Assembly: GCF_003056305.1 (NCBI RefSeq) | Contig: NZ_PYVX01000003.1 | Span: 248,001-312,000, forward strand | DNA length: 64,000 nt | Source: Halomonas denitrificans | GTDB taxonomy: Bacteria > Pseudomonadota > Gammaproteobacteria > Pseudomonadales > Halomonadaceae | Reading direction: 5' to 3' | Part shown: positions 1 through 7,780 of the stretch, in pieces | Layout: every line of letters starts with the position of its first letter | Position numbering within the stretch: position 1 is the first letter of the stretch | Notes under the pieces: model-generated | The model's database searches: none | Seen by the model: only the letters and a program-made list of their open reading frames with translations | What the model was told of the DNA's origin: nothing | Made by a program: the position numbers and the translations under genes

Positions 1-1832
1 TGCTCCACCAGGGCGGCATTCTGCTGGGTGACCTCCTCCAGCTGGGCCATGGCCTGGTTGATCTGCTCGATGCCGGTCGACTGTTCATCGGTGGCCGCCG
101 ACATGTCCCGGACCAGGGCGTCGAGGTCGCGTACCTGCTGGGCGATGCTGTCCAGCGTATCGCTGGTGGTCTTGACCAGGGCCTCTCCGGCATCGATGCG
201 TGCCACATTGTTGTCGATCAGCCGACGGATCCGGTCGGCTTCCTCGGCGCTGCGACTGGCCAGCTGACGCACCTCGCTTGCCACCACGGCGAAGCCACGA
301 CCATGCTCGCCGGCGCGTGCCGCTTCCACGGAGGCATTCAGGGCCAGCAGGTTGGTCTGGAAGGCGATGCCATCGATGGCGCCGACGATGTGGGTCACCT
401 GCTGATTGGCCGCGTGGATCTGCTGCATGGCCTCTAGGGCCTGGCTGGCGACCCGGCTCGACTCGCCGGCCTCGTCGGCGACCCGGTCGGTCATGGCCTC
501 GGCCTGGCGGGCAGTCTCGGCGGTGTGACGCACCGTGGCGGTGATCTGTTCCATGCTGGAAGCGGTCTCGACCAGCGAGGCCGATTGCTGCTCGGTGCGC
601 TGTGCCAGGTCCTGGTTGCCCATGGCGATCTCGCCGCTGGCCACTTCCACGGACTGGGCGCCGCGACGAATGCTGCCGACCAGCCGTTCGGTCTCTTCCG
701 AGGAGTCATTGAAGGCCAGATAGAGCGACGAGAGCTCGTCGCTGCCGGGTACCGTCAGGCGTCGGGTAAGGTCGCTGCCGCGTTGCCGGATAGCGTCCAG
801 GTTGCGGTTCAGCGGCCCCAGTATGCTGCGCACGATCAGGCTGGAAAGTACGATGGCCAGTGCCGAGGCGAGCAGCGCGATCGCCAGGTATTGCCAGAGC
901 TCGCGTCGCGCGGTATCGCGTCGGTCGATGGCACCGTCCAGGATCTGCTGCGACACCGCTTCCTCAACGGCCTTGAGCCCTTCGATCTTGTGGGTCTGCT
1001 GGTCGAACCACTGCTGGGGATCGACGCCGTAGCCGCCCTCGCTGCCCCGCTCCATGGCGAGCCGACGAAGTGCCTCAAGACGGCCGATCGTCGGTCCGCT
1101 GAGCGCTTGGTCGAGACGCTCGCCCAGCGCGGCGTCGGCCTGGGCGCGAAAGGCCTGGAGGAAGGCGGCCTCTTGGCCGAACATGGCCAGCAGACGACGG
1201 TATTGGACCTCCGACATGGTATCGGCGGCGAAGGCGCCGGCCAGCAGGGCGCGCTCGATACCGGCTAGGTCCTTGGCCTGCAGGAGGCTGAAGTAGCCGC
1301 CCAGCTGGCGGGTGATGGTTGCGGAGTCGGCGACATGGCTCAGGCGACCTACCATGTCCATCAAGGCGGCGTTCAGGGCGGTGTAGTGCTCCACGACGTC
1401 ATCGCTTGCCACGTCCAGGGCATCGACCCGCTGGCGCTGCGTCGCGGTCTCGGCCATGCGACGGCGGATCTCGATGGCGCCCTCGGCAAGCTGCCGATCG
1501 AGGGTGGCGGGGGCCAACGCGTCGAGGCTCCCCTCGAAGTCGGCGTAGCGGGCATCGGTCGTCGGGCGCTGCGCCGCCAGGCGTTCTCCAAACCGCCGCC
1601 CGTTGCTGCCCAGATAGCCCGCGGACAAGCCACGTTCGAGCTGTAGGGCATGGACCAGCTGGCCCGCCTTGTCCGAGAGTCGCGTCAGCTGGACGAGACT
1701 GTCCATGTTGGCGGCGAGGCGCTGGCGTTCGAGGGCACCGCCGGTGGCGAACCAGGCCAGCGCCAGTAGGGGCAAAGCCAGAACCAGCCAGAATTTCCGC
1801 GAGACGGGAAGGCGATGTAGCAGGGCGATCAT
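1..1832 (-). CDS. Methyl-accepting chemotaxis protein with NIT sensor domain (C-terminus cut by window edge)
   Basis: Chemoreceptor signalling to CheA/CheW. My reading of the minus frame starts at ATG 1832, preceded by GGAGAGA, and stays open to the left edge, so about 610 residues are visible and the C-terminus is missing. A short basic N-terminus leads into TM1 (about residues 13-30). A periplasmic domain with [11 protein letters not shown] and QRPTTDARY follows; these are typical of the NIT (nitrate/nitrite-sensing) family. Then come TM2, HAMP and a methyl-accepting domain with the hairpin tip [17 protein letters not shown]. The ligand is not provable from sequence. A sigma-28-like site lies about 70 bp upstream, so it is probably a late flagellar-regulon gene transcribed alone. 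Confidence 0.9.
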   Translation of the reverse strand, partial: MIALLHRLPVSRKFWLVLALPLLALAWFATGGALERQRLAANMDSLVQLTRLSDKAGQLVHALQLERGLSAGYLGSNGRRFGERLAAQRPTTDARYADFEGSLDALAPATLDRQLAEGAIEIRRRMAETATQRQRVDALDVASDDVVEHYTALNAALMDMVGRLSHVADSATITRQLGGYFSLLQAKDLAGIERALLAGAFAADTMSEVQYRRLLAMFGQEAAFLQAFRAQADAALGERLDQALSGPTIGRLEALRRLAMERGSEGGYGVDPQQWFDQQTHKIEGLKAVEEAVSQQILDGAIDRRDTARRELWQYLAIALLASALAIVLSSLIVRSILGPLNRNLDAIRQRGSDLTRRLTVPGSDELSSLYLAFNDSSEETERLVGSIRRGAQSVEVASGEIAMGNQDLAQRTEQQSASLVETASSMEQITATVRHTAETARQAEAMTDRVADEAGESSRVASQALEAMQQIHAANQQVTHIVGAIDGIAFQTNLLALNASVEAARAGEHGRGFAVVASEVRQLASRSAEEADRIRRLIDNNVARIDAGEALVKTTSDTLDSIAQQVRDLDALVRDMSAATDEQSTGIEQINQAMAQLEEVTQQNAALVE

Positions 1833-1902
1833 GGACGCGTCTCTCCAAGGGTCAGGGACGGCCACCTCCCTGAGGAAGCGGTCCGGGGCGAAGTCCCTAC
1901 GT

Positions 1903-1929
1903 CTTACGGCGCCCTGAGGCCTGGCTTGA
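1903..1929 (-). promoter_or_regulatory. Candidate sigma-28 (FliA) promoter of the NIT chemoreceptor
   Basis: On the minus strand the site reads TCAAGCCA-N11-GCCGTAAG, close to the FliA consensus TAAAGTTT-N11-GCCGATAA with exact spacing. The -10 lies about 70 bp upstream of the receptor ATG at 1832. It has the same architecture as the sites before motA and before the second stator pair. Confidence 0.5.
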
Positions 1930-1972
1930 GTCCTGGGGCGAAGAGAGACCGCTGGAAATGACCTGCATCAAG

Positions 1973-3301
1973 TCAGGACACGTCAACCGCCTGAGAAGCC
2001 GGCGGTATCTGGTTATCGACCAGCCGGGTGACGGGGAAAACGCAGCGGAAGGTGGCGCCGCGGCCGGGGCGGGAGTCGATCTCCAGGCGGGCGTCGTGGC
2101 GCAGCAGCACGTGCTTGACGATGGCGAGCCCCAGGCCGGTGCCGCCGGTGGCGGTGCTTCTGCCCTTGTCGACGCGGTAGAAGCGCTCGGTGAGGCGCGG
2201 CAGGTGCACCGGGTCGATGCCCTCGCCGTCGTCCTGCACCTCCAGGCAGGCGCCGTCCCCCTGGGGCCGCCAGCGCAACACGATATGGCAGCCGTCCCCC
2301 GAGTAGCGCACGGCGTTGAAGGCGAGGTTGGAGAGCGCGCTGCGGATCTCCTTCTCGTTGCCGACCAGCGCGCCGGTCGCGGTGTCCTCCACCGAGATGA
2401 CGTGGTGCCCGCCGGAGAGCGCCTCGGCATCGCGGCGCACCGCCTCGAGCAGCGCCGCCATGTCGACCGGGCCGTCGTGGCGGCCGCCCCGGTCGATCTC
2501 CAGGCGCGACAGCAGCAGCAGGTCGTCGACCAGGTTCTGCATGCGCTCGGTCTGGGCCTGCATCGACGAGAGGCCTCGGCCCAGCCGGGACGGCAGCGCG
2601 TCGGCCATGTCGGTATAGGTCTCGAGGTAGCCGGCGAGCACCGTCAAGGGCGTTCTCAGCTCGTGGGAGACGTTGGCCACGAAGTCGCGGCGCATCTGCT
2701 CCAGGCGGTGCAGGCGGGTGATGTCGCGGGCCATCACCAGGCGCTCGTCGTCGCCGTAGAGGGTGATCTGGAACTGCAGGATCCGCGACTCGTCGATGGG
2801 CGAGGCCAGGGTCAGCGGCTCACGGTAGTCGCGGCCGTGGAAGTAGTCGACGAAGCGCGGGTCGCGCAGCAGGTTGGTGATGTGCTGGCCGCGGTCCTGC
2901 TGGGGCTGGAAGCCGAGCATCTGCTCGGCGGCGCTGTTCCACCACTCCAGGTCGCCGTGGCGGTCGAGCATCACCACGCTGTCGCGCATCGCCTCCGAGG
3001 ACTCCTGGATGCGCTGCAGGGTCGCGCGCAGGCGCTGCTGGGTGAGGCGCTGGCTCTTCTGGTAGCGATAGAGGCGGTCGAAGAGCTCGCCCCACAGGCC
3101 GCTGGCGGCGGGAGGTTCCTCCTGGGGGCGATGGGTCAGCCACTGGTGGAGGGCGTGGAGCTGGCGCAGGTGGAAGGCCAGGCAGGCCGCGAGGCCGACG
3201 GCGATGCCGGTCGGGACGGCGGCGAAGGGCCAGCCGAGCAGGGCGCCGGCGGCGACCAGGGCCGCCAGGCGCACGCCTTCGCGTCTCCACAGGCGACCCA
3301 C
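1973..3301 (-). CDS. phoR: Phosphate regulon sensor histidine kinase PhoR
   Basis: Inner-membrane kinase that phosphorylates PhoB under phosphate limitation. I chose the GTG at 3301, which almost abuts the phoB stop (3303-3305) and gives MGRLWRREG..., the usual short PhoR N-terminus; 442 residues. Two TM helices (about 11-45) are followed by a PAS domain (about 97-195) and a HisKA domain with HELRTPLT (phospho-acceptor His about 213). The ATPase domain shows NLAFNAVRYS (N box), DDGEGI and GTGLGLAIVK. Length and layout match E. coli PhoR (431 aa). It is the second gene of phoBR. An in-frame upstream ATG at 3337 lies inside phoB and is unlikely. Confidence 0.95.
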   Translation of the reverse strand: MGRLWRREGVRLAALVAAGALLGWPFAAVPTGIAVGLAACLAFHLRQLHALHQWLTHRPQEEPPAASGLWGELFDRLYRYQKSQRLTQQRLRATLQRIQESSEAMRDSVVMLDRHGDLEWWNSAAEQMLGFQPQQDRGQHITNLLRDPRFVDYFHGRDYREPLTLASPIDESRILQFQITLYGDDERLVMARDITRLHRLEQMRRDFVANVSHELRTPLTVLAGYLETYTDMADALPSRLGRGLSSMQAQTERMQNLVDDLLLLSRLEIDRGGRHDGPVDMAALLEAVRRDAEALSGGHHVISVEDTATGALVGNEKEIRSALSNLAFNAVRYSGDGCHIVLRWRPQGDGACLEVQDDGEGIDPVHLPRLTERFYRVDKGRSTATGGTGLGLAIVKHVLLRHDARLEIDSRPGRGATFRCVFPVTRLVDNQIPPASQAVDVS

Positions 3302-3302
3302 G

Positions 3303-3992
3303 TCAGCCCTTGGCGGAGAACCGGTAGCCGGTGCCACGGACGGTCTGAATCAGCTGCTGGTGGGGCTCGCCCAGCGCCTTGCGCAGGCGGCGGATGTGCA
3401 CGTCCACGGTGCGCTCCTCGACGTAGACGTTGCCGCCCCATACCTGGTCGAGCAGCTGGCCGCGGGTGTAGGCGCGCTCCTGGTGGGTCATGAAGAACTG
3501 CAGCAGGCGGTACTCGGTGGGCCCCATCTCGAGCGAGCGGCCGTCGACGCTGACCCGGTGGCTGACCGGGTCGAGCACCAGGCCGTCGATCTCCACCGCG
3601 TCCTCGACCCCCTGGGGGGTGGCGCGACGCAGCACGGCCTTGAGGCGGGCCACCAGTTCCCGCGGCGAGAAGGGCTTGGTGATGTAGTCGTCGGCCCCGG
3701 CCTCGAGCCCCTGAATCTTGTTGTCCTCCTCACCCTTGGCGGTGAGCATGATGATCGGCAGGTCGGCGGTGGCCTCGTCACGCTTGAGGCGGCGGGCCAG
3801 CTCGATGCCGCTGGTGCCGGGCATCATCCAGTCGAGCAGTACCAGGTCGGGCTGGTGATCGACCACCATGGCGTGGGCCGCCTGGGCACTGTCCGCCTCG
3901 AGGACGCGATAGTCGGCCATCTCCAGCGCCACCGCGATCATCTCGCGGATCGGCGCCTCATCGTCGACGATCAGTACGGTCTTGGCGCTCAT
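3303..3992 (-). CDS. phoB: Phosphate regulon response regulator PhoB
   Basis: OmpR/PhoB-family transcription activator, 229 aa. The receiver domain has Asp10/Asp11, the phospho-acceptor Asp54 (LLDWMMPG), Thr84 and Lys106 (ITKPF). A C-terminal winged helix follows, with the family pattern from [13 protein letters not shown] through [17 protein letters not shown]. It binds PHO boxes in front of phosphate-starvation genes. It is the first gene of phoBR, and a PHO-box-like direct repeat lies about 50 bp upstream, pointing to autoregulation as in E. coli. No pst or phoU genes lie in the window. Confidence 0.96.
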   Translation of the reverse strand: MSAKTVLIVDDEAPIREMIAVALEMADYRVLEADSAQAAHAMVVDHQPDLVLLDWMMPGTSGIELARRLKRDEATADLPIIMLTAKGEEDNKIQGLEAGADDYITKPFSPRELVARLKAVLRRATPQGVEDAVEIDGLVLDPVSHRVSVDGRSLEMGPTEYRLLQFFMTHQERAYTRGQLLDQVWGGNVYVEERTVDVHIRRLRKALGEPHQQLIQTVRGTGYRFSAKG

Positions 3993-4043
3993 CCCGAAGC
4001 CTCATGGTCTATGGCAGGTCGATGACGATGACAACACGTCATG

Positions 4044-4061
4044 ATGACAATAGCGTGACAG
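4044..4061 (-). promoter_or_regulatory. PHO box upstream of phoB
   Basis: On the minus strand this is CTGTCAC-GCTA-TTGTCAT, two 7-bp repeats in 11-bp register. It matches the PhoB consensus CTGTCAT-N4-CTGTCAT with two mismatches, one per repeat. Further TTGTCAT and CGTCAT half-sites lie at 4022-4034, nearer the gene. The site sits between ubiA and the phoB start at 3992. Confidence 0.65.
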
Positions 4062-4079
4062 GCCGGGGCTGTCGCCCGC

Positions 4080-4976
4080 TCAGCCGCCCGGGGCCGCCGG
4101 CCATAGCGAGAGCGCGATGCCGGCGAAGACCAGCAGGCCCGACCAGTGGTTGTTGAGGAAGGCCTGGAAGCAGCGCTCGCGGTCGCGCTCGCGGATCAGC
4201 CGCTGCTGGTGCACGAAGGTCGCCGCCATGGCGGCGAGCCCCAGCCAGAAGAAGCCGCCCAGCCCGAGCAGTCCCCCGGCCCAGGCCAGCAGCGCCAGGG
4301 TCAGGCCCTGCAGCAGGCCGATCATCAGCCGGTCGGCGCGGCCGAACAGCACGGCGGTGGACTTGATGCCGATCTTCAGGTCGTCGTCGCGATCGACCAT
4401 GGCGTACTCGGTGTCGTAGGCCACCGTCCAGGCCACGTTGGCGGCGAACAGCAGCCAGGCCGCCGGCGGCACCGTGCCCAGCACCGCGCCGAAGGCCATG
4501 GGGATCGCCCAGGAGAAGGCCGCGCCGAGAAACGCCTGGGGCAGGTGGGTATAGCGCTTCATGAAGGGGTAGATGGCGGCCAGGGCCACGCCCACCACCG
4601 AGAGCATCACCGTGAAGAGGTTGGTGAACCAGACCAGCACGAAGGCGGCCATCACCAGGATCGCGAAGAGCCCCTGGGCCTCTCCCTCGGCGATGCGGCC
4701 GGTGGCCAGGGGGCGGTTCCGGGTGCGCTTGACGTGGCCGTCGAGGTGGCGGTCGGCGTAGTCGTTGACCACGCAGCCGGCGGCGCGCATCAGGTAGACC
4801 CCGGCGATGAAGATCAGCAGCACCCGGCGGCCGGGTAGCCCCTCGGCGGCGATCCACAGCGCCCACAGGGTAGGCCACATCAGCAGCCAGGTGCCGATGG
4901 GGCGGTCGAGGCGGGTCAGGTGCAGGAAGTCGGGCAGCCGGTCCAGGCCCCTGGGGCGCATCAGGGATCGATCCAT
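4080..4976 (-). CDS. ubiA: 4-hydroxybenzoate polyprenyltransferase UbiA
   Basis: Integral membrane prenyltransferase that attaches the polyprenyl tail to 4-hydroxybenzoate in ubiquinone synthesis; 298 aa, usual length. The first Asp-rich motif NDYADRHLD (71-79) and the second [13 protein letters not shown] (187-199) bind the Mg-diphosphate of the prenyl donor. Several hydrophobic helices lie between and after them. It follows ubiC in the same direction with a 36-bp gap, so the two pathway steps are probably co-transcribed. Confidence 0.96.
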   Translation of the reverse strand: MDRSLMRPRGLDRLPDFLHLTRLDRPIGTWLLMWPTLWALWIAAEGLPGRRVLLIFIAGVYLMRAAGCVVNDYADRHLDGHVKRTRNRPLATGRIAEGEAQGLFAILVMAAFVLVWFTNLFTVMLSVVGVALAAIYPFMKRYTHLPQAFLGAAFSWAIPMAFGAVLGTVPPAAWLLFAANVAWTVAYDTEYAMVDRDDDLKIGIKSTAVLFGRADRLMIGLLQGLTLALLAWAGGLLGLGGFFWLGLAAMAATFVHQQRLIRERDRERCFQAFLNNHWSGLLVFAGIALSLWPAAPGG

Positions 4977-5012
4977 CTGGGTCTCTCGCTTATGTAGGCG
5001 TGCCGGCAGAGC

Positions 5013-5567
5013 CTAGCGTGAAGGAAGCTCGAGGTCATCCGTCATGGTGGCCAGGAAGGACTCCTGGACCAGCACCGCGAAGCGCCGGTGGCGAAACACC
5101 GAGCGGCGCGCCCAGGGGCCGTCGGCGGCCTGGAAGGGCAGCGGGTCGGCGGTGACCTCCAGGGGCCCGCGCACCAGGTCGGGCTGGCGGAACAGCCAGT
5201 GGCCCAGGGAGCGCTCGCCCAGCCGGTCGAGGCGCTGGCCGTGCAGCCCGTCCAGGGGCACCACCGAGCGGGCCATGACCCAGGGGCGCTCGTCCAGGCA
5301 GAGCGCCACCTCGCGCAGCCAGGCCACGCGGCCTTGGGGCAGCCCCAGGGCCAGGGCCTCGTCGCGGCGGGGGCGTCCGAGGCGTTGGTCCAGCAGGCGT
5401 ACCCGGAAGGCGCGCCGGCCCCCGGCGGCGATCAGCCGGGCGGTGAGCGAGTCGCGGGACGCCACCCAGCGCCACCAGTCGGGACTCATGGCGGGGCGTG
5501 CCGCCGCCAGGGGGCGCCAGCGTGGATCGCGTGCCGAGCCGTTGCTCACCGTGTCTCTCCGCGTCAT
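5013..5567 (-). CDS. ubiC: Chorismate pyruvate-lyase UbiC
   Basis: Cytosolic enzyme that splits chorismate to 4-hydroxybenzoate and pyruvate, the entry step to ubiquinone and the substrate supply for UbiA next door. At 184 aa it is somewhat longer than E. coli UbiC (165), the excess being N-terminal; a GTG at 5549 is an alternative start. Product-binding residues are in place: Arg85 in WLREV (E. coli Arg76), the SLGHWLF segment (about 120-126), and Glu169 in QESFL (E. coli Glu155). Transcribed divergently from the flavoprotein gene at 5650. Confidence 0.9.
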   Translation of the reverse strand: MTRRDTVSNGSARDPRWRPLAAARPAMSPDWWRWVASRDSLTARLIAAGGRRAFRVRLLDQRLGRPRRDEALALGLPQGRVAWLREVALCLDERPWVMARSVVPLDGLHGQRLDRLGERSLGHWLFRQPDLVRGPLEVTADPLPFQAADGPWARRSVFRHRRFAVLVQESFLATMTDDLELPSR

Positions 5568-5649
5568 TTTCGAGGGCGGCTAGTGTACCATGATGGGTCG
5601 ACACGCTTACCCGTGACGGGCCGCCCCGGCCCCCGACTCGAGGAGTGCC

Positions 5650-6810
5650 ATGACCGCCCCCCTGACCATCATCGGCTCCGGCATGGCGGGTCTCGGGCTG
5701 CTGCGTCAGCTGCGCCAGCTCGACCCCGCGCGACCGATGACCCTGATCACCGCCGACAGCGGCGATGACTATTCCAAGCCGCTGCTCTCCACCGGCTTCG
5801 CCAAGCGCCTGCCGCCGACGCGCCTGGCGGCCCGCTCGGCCCTCGAGGTGGCCGACGAACTCGAGGCCGTGGTGCGCCCCCACACCCGGGTCGAGGCGAT
5901 CGACCCCGCGGCCCGGACCCTCAAGATCGGCGCCGAGACCCTGCCCTGGAGCGAACTGGTGCTGGCGACCGGGGCGGCGCCGGCGTGGCCCTTTCGGGTG
6001 CCTGAGGCCATTGCCGGGCGGGTCTTCAGTGTCAACGATTTGGACGACTATCGGGCCTTCCATGCGGCCCTGGAGGCGCTGGGCCGGCCCGCGCGGGTGG
6101 CGGTGATCGGCATCGGCCTCGTCGGCTGCGAGTTCGCCAACGACCTCGCCGCGGGCGGCCATGCGGTGGCGCTGGTGGCCCCGGAGCCGGCCCCCCTGCC
6201 GCGACTGATCCCCGAGGCCCTGGGCCACGCTTTGGGCGAGGCCTTCCGCGAGGCCGGCATGGCCCTTCACACCGGACGCACCCTGGCCGGCCTCGAAGCC
6301 GAGGGCGAGGGGGTCGCGGTGGGGCTCGACGACGGCGCGTCGCTCTCGGCGGACCTGGTGCTGGTGGCCACGGGGCTCAAGCCGCGCACCGCGCTGGCCG
6401 AGGCGGCCGGGCTCAGGGTCAGCCAGCGCGGCATCCACACCGACCGCCGGCTGGCCACCTCGGCGCCCGGCATCCATGCCCTGGGCGACGTGGCCTGCGT
6501 CGAGGGGATCAACGCCATGTACGTCCAGCCCCTGCTGGCCAGCGCCAAGGCCCTGGCGAAGACCCTGACCGGCACCCCCACCCCGGTGGCCTACGGGCCC
6601 TGGCCGGTGCTGGTCAAGACGCCGCTGCTGCCGGTGGTGGCGCTGCCCCCGGCCCGGGTCCCGGCGCGCTGGCGCCTCGAGGGCGAGGGGCATGACCTGA
6701 CGGCGCTGGCCGAGGACGAGGAGGGCCGGCTGCTCGGCTTTGCGTTGACAGGACGCGCGGTGCGTCGGAAAGTCGAACTGGCGCGAGCCGCGCCGCCGTT
6801 GCTAGGCTAG
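5650..6810 (+). CDS. FAD-dependent NAD(P)H oxidoreductase, rubredoxin reductase type
   Basis: A 386-aa two-dinucleotide-domain flavoprotein. The N-terminal FAD fold has IIGSGMAGLG (7-16). A second Rossmann fold for NAD(P)H has VIGIGLVGCE (about 155). The segment ALGDVACVEGINAMYVQP near residue 280 carries the usual GD motif for FAD. It would pass electrons from NADH to rubredoxin. Pseudomonas carries rubB next to ubiC and the HU-like gene, with rubredoxin genes beside it. Here the 82 bp up to ubiC hold no rubredoxin, so the partner must be elsewhere. AGGAG lies just before the ATG. Confidence 0.85.
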   Translation: MTAPLTIIGSGMAGLGLLRQLRQLDPARPMTLITADSGDDYSKPLLSTGFAKRLPPTRLAARSALEVADELEAVVRPHTRVEAIDPAARTLKIGAETLPWSELVLATGAAPAWPFRVPEAIAGRVFSVNDLDDYRAFHAALEALGRPARVAVIGIGLVGCEFANDLAAGGHAVALVAPEPAPLPRLIPEALGHALGEAFREAGMALHTGRTLAGLEAEGEGVAVGLDDGASLSADLVLVATGLKPRTALAEAAGLRVSQRGIHTDRRLATSAPGIHALGDVACVEGINAMYVQPLLASAKALAKTLTGTPTPVAYGPWPVLVKTPLLPVVALPPARVPARWRLEGEGHDLTALAEDEEGRLLGFALTGRAVRRKVELARAAPPLLG

Positions 6811-7025
6811 GTGCGTCAACCACCGGGCCTCTCGCGGTCATCGGGTCGCGGCGCCAGAGGCACTGCCGAATGCGCGATGCGTTGTGCATCCCGCGGACAC
6901 GATCACTGCGCCATCGTCATGTGCACGATGGAGGATGGGCGCGTGATGCGCTGACGGGTCGTATGAAATAATCATTAAGTCGGCGACGAACGCCGGCATC
7001 TCGATGCCAATACCAGGAGGGCTGT

Positions 7026-7301
7026 ATGCGCAAGCCAGAACTCGCCGCGGCGATTGCCGAGCGTGCGGATCTATCCAAGGACAAGGCCAGCCACGTGCTC
7101 AACGTCATTCTCGACGAGATCACCGGGAGCGTGTCTCAGGGGCAGGACGTGTCGCTGATCGGCTTCGGTACCTTCACCGTGCGCGAGCGTGCCGCGCGCA
7201 CCGGCAAGAATCCCCAGACCGGCCAGCCGCTGACCATCCCGGCCAGCAAGACCGTCGCCTTCAAGCCAGGCAAGGGCCTCAAGGACGCCGTCGGCAAGTA
7301 A
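7026..7301 (+). CDS. HU-family DNA-binding protein
   Basis: Small basic nucleoid protein of 91 aa. It has the helical N-terminus of HU (MRKPELAAAIAERADLSK), the GFGTF turn and a beta-arm region with GKNPQTGQPL and IPASKTVAFKPGK, where the arm proline lies. It bends DNA as a dimer. It is equivalent in position to the HU-like gene beside rubB in Pseudomonas and is probably a paralogue rather than the main HupB. A good AGGAGG precedes the ATG. The 215 bp upstream (6811-7025) hold no gene and presumably its promoter. Confidence 0.93.
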   Translation: MRKPELAAAIAERADLSKDKASHVLNVILDEITGSVSQGQDVSLIGFGTFTVRERAARTGKNPQTGQPLTIPASKTVAFKPGKGLKDAVGK

Positions 7302-7307
7302 GGCGCT

Positions 7308-7332
7308 GCGGCCCGCCCCACCCGCGGGCCGC
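7308..7332. terminator. GC-rich stem-loop after the HU gene
   Basis: Arms GCGGCCC and GGGCCGC enclose an 11-nt loop just after the HU stop. No clear T tract follows, so it may only attenuate transcription into the next gene. Confidence 0.4.
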
Positions 7333-7366
7333 GTGATACCTCCCTTTCTCCGGATCCGGAGCCGAT

Positions 7367-7723
7367 ATGAAGCTGCGACTGATGCTGTGGCTGCTCGGGC
7401 TGTTGCTCAAGCGCGCCCTGCGCCGCCAGGCGCGGTTTCGCGAGCTGCTGACCGAGCGGCGCGGGCTGGACTGGGGCATCGCCACCGAGGATCTCTCCAT
7501 CGCCCGGCACTACCGCATGTCGCCGCAGGGCATCCGCACCGGACGGGGCCTGCCGGTGGATCTCGACCTGGAGCTGCGCTTCGCGGACGAGGCGACGGCG
7601 CTCCAGGTGCTCAAGACGCCCACCCAGCAGGCCTTCCTCGACGGCATGATGGCCGGCACCGTGCGCCTGGTCGGCGACTCCGGCGACCTCAAGCAGCTGC
7701 AGCGCCTGCTCAAGCACCTCTGA
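7367..7723 (+). CDS. Small conserved protein, SCP2-like
   Basis: 118 aa with a hydrophobic, basic N-terminus (MKLRLMLWLLGLLLKRALRR) that could be a membrane anchor or amphipathic helix. The rest looks like the later half of an SCP2 (sterol-carrier-type) lipid-binding domain: DLDLELRFADEATAL, then a TPTQQAFLDGMMAGTVRLVGD segment and a C-terminal DLKQLQRLL helix. It lies between the HU gene and recG, as a hypothetical gene does in Pseudomonas. No catalytic motif is visible. The fold assignment rests on pattern only. Confidence 0.75.
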   Translation: MKLRLMLWLLGLLLKRALRRQARFRELLTERRGLDWGIATEDLSIARHYRMSPQGIRTGRGLPVDLDLELRFADEATALQVLKTPTQQAFLDGMMAGTVRLVGDSGDLKQLQRLLKHL

Positions 7724-7726
7724 GGG

Positions 7727-7746
7727 GCGACGGCCCTGGCCGTCGC
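7727..7746. terminator. Bidirectional stem-loop between convergent genes
   Basis: Perfect 9-bp arms GCGACGGCC/GGCCGTCGC with a 2-nt centre lie between the convergent SCP2-like gene and recG. A pyrimidine-rich stretch follows on the plus strand. Confidence 0.5.
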
Positions 7747-7780
7747 GCCTCTCGCTTCCTTTGCGCTTCCTTTCGTCTCG

